From positions 1 through 10,340 of the forward strand of contig JAHEGF010000107.1 in the NCBI GenBank assembly GCA_024645155.1: a DNA stretch of 10,340 bases. The letters run 5' to 3'. This DNA comes from Phyllobacteriaceae bacterium. GTDB taxonomy: Bacteria > Pseudomonadota > Alphaproteobacteria > Rhizobiales > Rhizobiaceae. Both the position numbers and the translations under genes were made by a program. How positions within the stretch are numbered: the first letter of the stretch is position 1; the number at the start of each line of letters is the position of its first letter. The notes below the pieces were generated by a model. It did no database searches. It was not told the origin of the DNA and was given only the letters and a program-made list of their open reading frames with translations. Below are positions 6,395 through 10,340 of this stretch, one piece after another.

Positions 6395-7321
6395 ATGTTA
6401 AACTGTGCATTGGTCGGCGCACCCATTCAATCGGGTGCAAATCAGCCGGGCTGCGTCATGGGACCGGACGCATATCGTACTGCCGGCCTCGACGCTGTGA
6501 TCCGCGGACTTGGCCACCGCGTTGAGGATCATGGAAATGTTGCCCCGGCCCCGTCGAGGGTACGGCCGCACGGCAACCGGAACGTCCAGTTTCTCGAAGA
6601 GACGGTGGCCTGGGCAGTTGCGCTGGAACGCGCCGCCTACCACGCGCGCTCCAAATCGGACACTGCGATATTCCTTGGCGGCGACCACAGCCTGTCCATT
6701 GGCACGGTTCCCGGCGTTGCCCGGTATGCCGCCGAAAACGGCCAGCAGCAGTTTGTATTGTGGCTTGATGCCCACCCGGACATTCACACCCTTGAGTCGA
6801 CCACGAGTGGCAACCTCCATGGAACGCCGGTCGCCTACTTTACCGGCAACAATGGCTTTGGCGGCATCTATCCCGAGTTGAAAACAGCAATCGACCCGAA
6901 GAATGTCTGCATGATAGGAATCCGCTCGGTGGACGAGGCAGAAAACGAGGTTCTCGCAAATAGCGCGATCAGTGTTCACGACATGCGCTCCATCGACGAA
7001 CATGGCATTGCCGCACCTTTGAACGCGTTTCTCGACAAGGTAAGGTCAGCCAAGGGTGCGCTCCATGTAAGCCTTGATGTCGACTTTCTCGAACCTGAAA
7101 TCGCACCGGCAGTCGGCACGACGGTCCCCGGCGGAGCGACCTTCCGCGAAGCCCATCTGGTGATGGAAATGCTCTGCGACAGCAAACTGGTGACCTCGCT
7201 CGATTTGGTCGAACTCAATCCGTTTCTCGATGACCGCGGCCGCACAGCAAAACTCATGGTCGATCTTTGTGCCAGTCTCCTCGGCCGCAAGGTCCTGGAC
7301 CGCCAGACAAGGAGCTATTGA
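6395..7321 (+). CDS. rocF: Arginase (ureohydrolase family)
   Basis: This encodes 308 residues, the usual length. It should hydrolyse L-arginine to ornithine and urea in the cytoplasm with a binuclear manganese centre. Metal ligands are all visible: His98 in GGDHS, Asp125/His127/Asp129 in DAHPD, and Asp228/Asp230 in SLDVDF. The segment SGNLHGTP (138-145) and Glu273 in VELNP are also conserved. One difference is His131 where human arginase I has Asn130 (DAHTDINT versus DAHPDIHT); the overall wording (VGTTVPGGATFREAHLVMEML) is that of alphaproteobacterial arginases rather than agmatinases. The ribosome binding site is weak. It is divergent from the Lrp-type gene, and ornithine cyclodeaminase lies downstream in the same direction. 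Confidence 0.92.
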   Translation: MLNCALVGAPIQSGANQPGCVMGPDAYRTAGLDAVIRGLGHRVEDHGNVAPAPSRVRPHGNRNVQFLEETVAWAVALERAAYHARSKSDTAIFLGGDHSLSIGTVPGVARYAAENGQQQFVLWLDAHPDIHTLESTTSGNLHGTPVAYFTGNNGFGGIYPELKTAIDPKNVCMIGIRSVDEAENEVLANSAISVHDMRSIDEHGIAAPLNAFLDKVRSAKGALHVSLDVDFLEPEIAPAVGTTVPGGATFREAHLVMEMLCDSKLVTSLDLVELNPFLDDRGRTAKLMVDLCASLLGRKVLDRQTRSY

Positions 7322-7488
7322 TGGCATCCGTGCAGGCTCCAACCGCGGTGTCCATGGTGCGGCCACACCGCTTTTGCTCCAATTCCGAAACATTCTCCGG
7401 CAACCGGTTTTCAACCCATGGCGGCCGTCATGTGCGCCCTGTCCGCTGCATGTCAAAAACCGTCCAATGCTCAGGAACAATGAGATGA
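7321..7488 (+). pseudogene. Truncated amidinotransferase (CtlX/dimethylargininase-like) remnant
   Basis: A 55-codon frame starts at ATG 7321, overlapping the arginase TGA, with a strong AAGGAG at 7309-7314. The segment MVRPHRFCSNSETFSGNRF resembles the N-terminus of citrulline ureidase / N-dimethylarginine hydrolase-type amidinotransferases, whose proteins open with 'M(I/V)RP..F..N.(E/Q)T...N.FQ'. Those enzymes are about 300 residues; here only the first strand and loop remain, with none of the later catalytic Asp/Glu, His or Cys motifs. The frame stops at 7486-7488, overlapping the cyclodeaminase start at 7485. The family makes ornithine from citrulline or citrulline from methylarginines, so it would fit this operon. 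Alternatives are a short functional leader peptide or chance similarity. Confidence 0.6.
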
Positions 7489-8543
7489 CAACACCGGCAC
7501 CTTCCAAACTCGCCCTTGTCCCGTTCGTCAGCGTCGAAAACATGATGAGGATCGTCAACACCATCGGTCCGGCGCGGATGATCGCGGAGATTGCCGGCTA
7601 TATCGAGGCTGATTTCCTTCGCTGGGACCAGTTCGACAAGACACCCCGGGTTGCTTCCCATTCCAAGGAAGGTGTGATCGAACTGATGCCGACCAGTGAC
7701 GGCGAAACCTATGGCTTCAAATACGTGAACGGCCACCCGGCCAACATGGCCAGAGGCTTTCAGACCGTGACGGCCTTTGGCGTGCTTGCACGGGTCGATA
7801 ACGGTTATCCGGTGCTTCTTTCCGAAATGACGATTCTGACGGCACTGCGAACTGCCGCCACATCCGCGGTCGCCGCCAAACACCTCGCACCCAGGGATGC
7901 CAAAACAATGGCGATGATCGGCAACGGCGCGCAGTGTGAGTTCCAGGCCATCGCGTTCAGGGAGGTGGTCGGCATTGACACCGTTCAACTCTACGATGTT
8001 GATCCCGAAGCCACCGCCAAGGCGGTGCGTAACCTGGCCGGTAGCGGCCTTCAGGTGATCGCCTGCGACAGCTCTGAGGATGCAGTAGCCGGTGCACAGA
8101 TCGTGACGACCTGCACGGCCGACAAGCAGTATGCGACGATCCTGACCGACAACATGGTCGGTCCTGGTATTCACATCAATGCGATCGGCGGCGACTGTCC
8201 GGGCAAGACGGAGCTTCACCGCGATATACTGCTGCGTTCCGACATATTCGTCGAGTATCCGCCACAGACCCGGATCGAGGGCGAAATCCAGCAACTCGAC
8301 GAGGATCACCCGGTTGTGGAACTGTGGCAGGTCATAAGCGGAAATCACAAGGGCCGGGTTTCCGACAGTCAGATCACGCTGTTTGACAGTGTCGGGTTTG
8401 CCACCGAGGACTTTTCCGCGCTTCGCTATGTACGCGACCAGTTGGACCGGACCGGGTGTTATGTCGAATTGGACATGCTTGCCGATCCCGACGATCCGCG
8501 CGACCTGTTCGGCATGGTGCGGAGAGCCAAGGAGAAGTCCTAG
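7485..8543 (+). CDS. Ornithine cyclodeaminase
   Basis: This encodes 352 residues. It should convert L-ornithine directly to L-proline with release of ammonia, using bound NAD+, completing arginine-to-proline breakdown after arginase. Seen here: substrate-side Lys79 (GFKYVNGHP) and Arg122 (ALRTAATS), the Rossmann NAD site MIGNGAQCEF (144-153), and the hallmark IGGDCPGKTELH with Asp237, corresponding to Lys69, Arg112 and Asp228 of the Pseudomonas putida enzyme. This motif separates true ornithine cyclodeaminase from related mu-crystallin or imine reductases. ATG 7485 has AGGA at 7473-7476, eight bases away; the frame is open upstream to 7230, but that part overlaps arginase and the remnant and is not family-like. 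Probably co-transcribed with arginase. Confidence 0.94.
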   Translation: MTTPAPSKLALVPFVSVENMMRIVNTIGPARMIAEIAGYIEADFLRWDQFDKTPRVASHSKEGVIELMPTSDGETYGFKYVNGHPANMARGFQTVTAFGVLARVDNGYPVLLSEMTILTALRTAATSAVAAKHLAPRDAKTMAMIGNGAQCEFQAIAFREVVGIDTVQLYDVDPEATAKAVRNLAGSGLQVIACDSSEDAVAGAQIVTTCTADKQYATILTDNMVGPGIHINAIGGDCPGKTELHRDILLRSDIFVEYPPQTRIEGEIQQLDEDHPVVELWQVISGNHKGRVSDSQITLFDSVGFATEDFSALRYVRDQLDRTGCYVELDMLADPDDPRDLFGMVRRAKEKS

Positions 8544-8651
8544 GGCAAACCCGGTACCGGTATTGTTTTCAACGGTCGGAAAAATGCGCCCGAATTGCCA
8601 AACGACAGCTAATTGCTAAGGTCGATAAATGCGTCAGCGGAGGATTGGCCG
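8544..8651. other. Intergenic region after the arginine operon
   Basis: These 108 bases contain a 10 bp palindrome CCGGTACCGG (8551-8560) followed shortly by TTTT. AAAC and GTTT flank it and could pair, but the central loop is poor, so it is at best a weak terminator. Near 8595 TTGCCA could be a -35 for the next gene, without a good -10. The strong GGAGGA at 8639-8644 belongs to the downstream gene. Confidence 0.3.
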
Positions 8652-9323
8652 ATGTCCCACAGCTTCGGTATTGCACTGTCCCTAATTATCCTGTCAGCCA
8701 ATCCCGCGCCAGCATTTGCCCATGACGATATTCTTCCCGACGGGTCCGTCATCGGTATTCCGCCGACATACCACCAGGTTACCGGTGTTTCGCCAGGGGA
8801 TGTCCTGAATGTCCGCTCCGGGCCGGCTGCCGCGTCGGAAATCATCGGGTCATTTGCACCCGGGGCTAAGCCGGTCGAAGTAATCGCGACCTACGGCAAC
8901 TGGGCGTTCGTGATTGCCGATGAGCAGTCTGGCTGGATATCCAGATCCTATATTTCGGATATTGAACTTCCGCGCATTGCCGGCACACCGGTTCCTGTCG
9001 GGACCCGTTGTCACGGCACCGAGCCATTTTGGGGGTTGATCTTTACCGGCGACGGCGGGCTCGACTTCAGTGCACCGGACGAGGCAGGTATCAAGCTGCC
9101 GATCGTTGCGTCCGATGCGTTTGTTGCAAGACCGAACAGGTTTTTTGCCGTGGCGGAGGACACCAAGTCCCGCATGACCGTCATCGTCCAGGCAGGACAG
9201 CTTTGTTCGGACGGCATGAGCGATCGTGAACATGGCTGGGCCGTCGAAATCCTGTGGGAAGAAAATGATGCCGTGCGCGCAGCCTATGCCGGATGCTGCC
9301 ACCGGGACATTGACGGCAATTAG
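8652..9323 (+). CDS. Exported SH3b-domain protein with a CxGTEPFW (COG3650-like) domain
   Basis: This encodes 223 residues. A signal peptide (about 1-23, ending PAFA before HDD) sends it to the periplasm. Residues about 43-103 form a bacterial SH3 domain, with VLNVRSGP and YGNWAFV...SGWISRSYI; in exported proteins such domains often contact peptidoglycan. The second half has CHGTEPFWGL (Cys120), CSDGMSD (Cys185) and GCC (Cys215-216), a set I recognise from the uncharacterised COG3650-type domain often found in small outer-envelope proteins. The cysteines may form disulfides. The start at 8652 is fixed by GGAGGA (8639-8644) at seven bases and by the signal peptide. A second ATG inside the first few codons of an upstream extension (8613) is less likely. 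Function unknown. Confidence 0.85.
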   Translation: MSHSFGIALSLIILSANPAPAFAHDDILPDGSVIGIPPTYHQVTGVSPGDVLNVRSGPAAASEIIGSFAPGAKPVEVIATYGNWAFVIADEQSGWISRSYISDIELPRIAGTPVPVGTRCHGTEPFWGLIFTGDGGLDFSAPDEAGIKLPIVASDAFVARPNRFFAVAEDTKSRMTVIVQAGQLCSDGMSDREHGWAVEILWEENDAVRAAYAGCCHRDIDGN

Positions 9324-9545
9324 CGAGAATGCTGCGCCGCAGCGTCAATGGTATTCGCGAATCATCATTAGATCATCTAAGGTCCGTCATTAGCGTGATT
9401 CATGGCTGAGACGCCTATTTTTCTCTGTTTGCGTCATAATTGAGTCGCTACCGAACCCGCCTGTTTGTGGTCTGGACATCACGCTGCTGGCGCGCAACCT
9501 CGCAACGCAAGGGATCCTGGCGCGGCTTTTCGGAGGAGGAGTTTC
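9324..9545. promoter_or_regulatory. Palindrome-rich leader upstream of the BCCT transporter
   Basis: This is 222 bases without a gene. GCTGC-GCC-GCAGC (9331-9343) is a compact hairpin just after the preceding stop and may mark the end of that transcript. A 10 bp palindrome ATTCGCGAAT lies at 9353-9362 and an odd palindrome TTAGATCATCTAA at 9368-9380. GACGC (9410-9414) and GCGTC (9431-9435) pair across 16 bases. CATAAT at 9435-9440 could be a -10 box but has no matching -35. The strong GGAGGAGGAG at 9532-9541 is the transporter's ribosome binding site. Confidence 0.4.
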
Positions 9546-10340
9546 ATGACTGATACAACAAATCCGGCACCGATGCCGGAAAATACCGGCTACGAGGTCG
9601 GACAGGACAACATCCAGGTTATGGGACTGGATATTCACAATCCGGTGTTCTTTGTTTCCGCCATCGTTATTGTCGGCTTTGTCATTTTGACGCTTATTTT
9701 TCAGGAGGGGGCTGCTTCGTTTTTTGGCTGGTTGCGTCCCGCGCTGACCTCGAGTTTTGACTGGGTGTTGCTGATGGCCGGCAATGTTTTCGTCCTGTTC
9801 GGTATATTCCTGATTGTCTCGCCGCTCGGTAAGATTCGCCTCGGCGGAGCCGACGCCAAGCCCGATTATTCCTACATGGGCTGGTTTGCGATGTTGTTTG
9901 CAGCCGGCATGGGCATCGGCCTGATGTATTTCGGCGTTTCCGAACCGCTCTCCCATTTCAATTCGTCAATTGGGGGAACCGCGGCAGAAGCGGGGGTCCG
10001 GACTGATTGGGCGCCGCTGGGCGCTGCTGCCGGCGACGCTGACGCGGCCCGCCGTCTTGCCATGGGTGCCACGATTTTTCATTGGGGACTGCATCCGTGG
10101 GCGATATACGCGATTGTTGCCCTGGCGCTTGCGTTCTTTACCTATAACCGTGGCCTTCCGCTCACGCTGCGCTCCGCGTTTTACCCGATCCTTGGCGAAC
10201 GGGTCTGGGGATGGCCGGGTCACATCATCGATACGCTCGCCGTATTCGCCACGCTATTCGGACTTGCCACGTCACTGGGTTTCGGTGCCGAACAGGCAAT
10301 GGCGGGGTTGAACTACCTGTTTGGTATCGAAATTACCGGC
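9546..10340 (+). CDS. BCCT-family betaine/choline/carnitine-type transporter (partial, N-terminal 265 residues)
   Basis: The gene runs off the right edge, and BCCT proteins are usually 500-700 residues, so about half is present. These secondary transporters import or exchange trimethylammonium compounds such as glycine betaine, choline or carnitine, driven by sodium or protons in many members. Seen here: a polar N-terminus; hydrophobic helices at about 33-52, 73-94, 110-132, 175-199 and 226-247; the glycine-rich GMGIGLMYFGVSEPL (121-135) of the transport path; and the family signature FHWGLHPWAIYAI (178-190) followed by FTYNRGLPLTLRSAFYPILG. The start at 9546 has an excellent ribosome binding site. 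Substrate cannot be assigned from this half. Its leader holds palindromes that may bind a regulator. Confidence 0.93.
   Translation, partial: MTDTTNPAPMPENTGYEVGQDNIQVMGLDIHNPVFFVSAIVIVGFVILTLIFQEGAASFFGWLRPALTSSFDWVLLMAGNVFVLFGIFLIVSPLGKIRLGGADAKPDYSYMGWFAMLFAAGMGIGLMYFGVSEPLSHFNSSIGGTAAEAGVRTDWAPLGAAAGDADAARRLAMGATIFHWGLHPWAIYAIVALALAFFTYNRGLPLTLRSAFYPILGERVWGWPGHIIDTLAVFATLFGLATSLGFGAEQAMAGLNYLFGIEITG

Noticed and set aside
7230..7484. N-terminal extension of ornithine cyclodeaminase
   Set aside because: It overlaps the end of arginase and the remnant frame. The family protein begins near the ATG at 7485, which has its own ribosome binding site.
7428..8348. A 306-codon open frame on the minus strand opposite ornithine cyclodeaminase
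   Set aside because: It lies wholly antisense to a gene with all the expected family motifs. Its translation is rich in His, Arg and Gly with no recognisable domain, typical of frames opened by GC-rich codon bias.
8544..8575. Intrinsic terminator after ornithine cyclodeaminase
   Set aside because: The 10 bp palindrome CCGGTACCGG leaves too small a loop when folded, and the TTTT is offset by a bulge. Support is too weak to list as a terminator.
9390..9956. A 188-codon minus-strand frame over the transporter leader and N-terminus
   Set aside because: The opposite strand encodes clear BCCT motifs with a strong ribosome binding site. The minus frame is highly polar and unlike any family I know.

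Overview
The window looks like chromosomal DNA of an alphaproteobacterium, most likely a member of the Hyphomicrobiales. This is inferred from moderately high GC, GC-rich third codon positions, the wording of GuaA, and a divergent Lrp / arginase / ornithine cyclodeaminase cassette of the kind known from Brucella and relatives. It is compact: about a dozen protein genes, several with start codons overlapping the preceding stop, and no rRNA, tRNA, IS element or CRISPR array that I can see.

Layout. (1) 2-1071: the last codons of an unknown gene, then a four-helix membrane protein of an unnamed family, overlapped by a MAPEG-type membrane protein. (2) 1080-1460, minus strand: a small secreted protein of an unnamed family, pointing towards the MAPEG gene. 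(3) 1605-4033: a tightly coupled run encoding an RsmB/Sun-type RNA cytosine-5 methyltransferase, a PaaI-type hotdog thioesterase and an MTA/SAH nucleosidase. A hairpin lies across the nucleosidase stop codon. (4) 4146-5708: guaA, complete GMP synthase. (5) 5828-8543: an arginine breakdown locus. An Lrp/AsnC regulator is transcribed divergently from arginase and ornithine cyclodeaminase; together these enzymes would take arginine through ornithine to proline, releasing urea and ammonia. The 142-base divergent region carries a clear 8+8 bp inverted repeat overlapping the regulator's own promoter. (6) 8652-9323: an exported SH3b protein fused to a cysteine-containing 'CxGTEPFW' domain. (7) 9546 to the end: the first 265 residues of a BCCT-family betaine/choline/carnitine-type transporter, behind a palindrome-rich leader.

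The most interesting item is between arginase and ornithine cyclodeaminase. A 55-codon reading frame with a strong ribosome binding site starts on the arginase stop codon and ends inside the cyclodeaminase start region. Its N-terminal half resembles the beginning of citrulline ureidase/dimethylargininase-type amidinotransferases (CtlX-like), and the rest of such a gene (over 200 codons) is missing. Removing one T from a TTTT run would turn the next conserved residue into the expected Gln and move the stop to one base before the cyclodeaminase start. I read this as the decayed remnant of a third enzyme gene that also fed ornithine into the pathway. I found no clear evidence of a wholly new multi-gene system.
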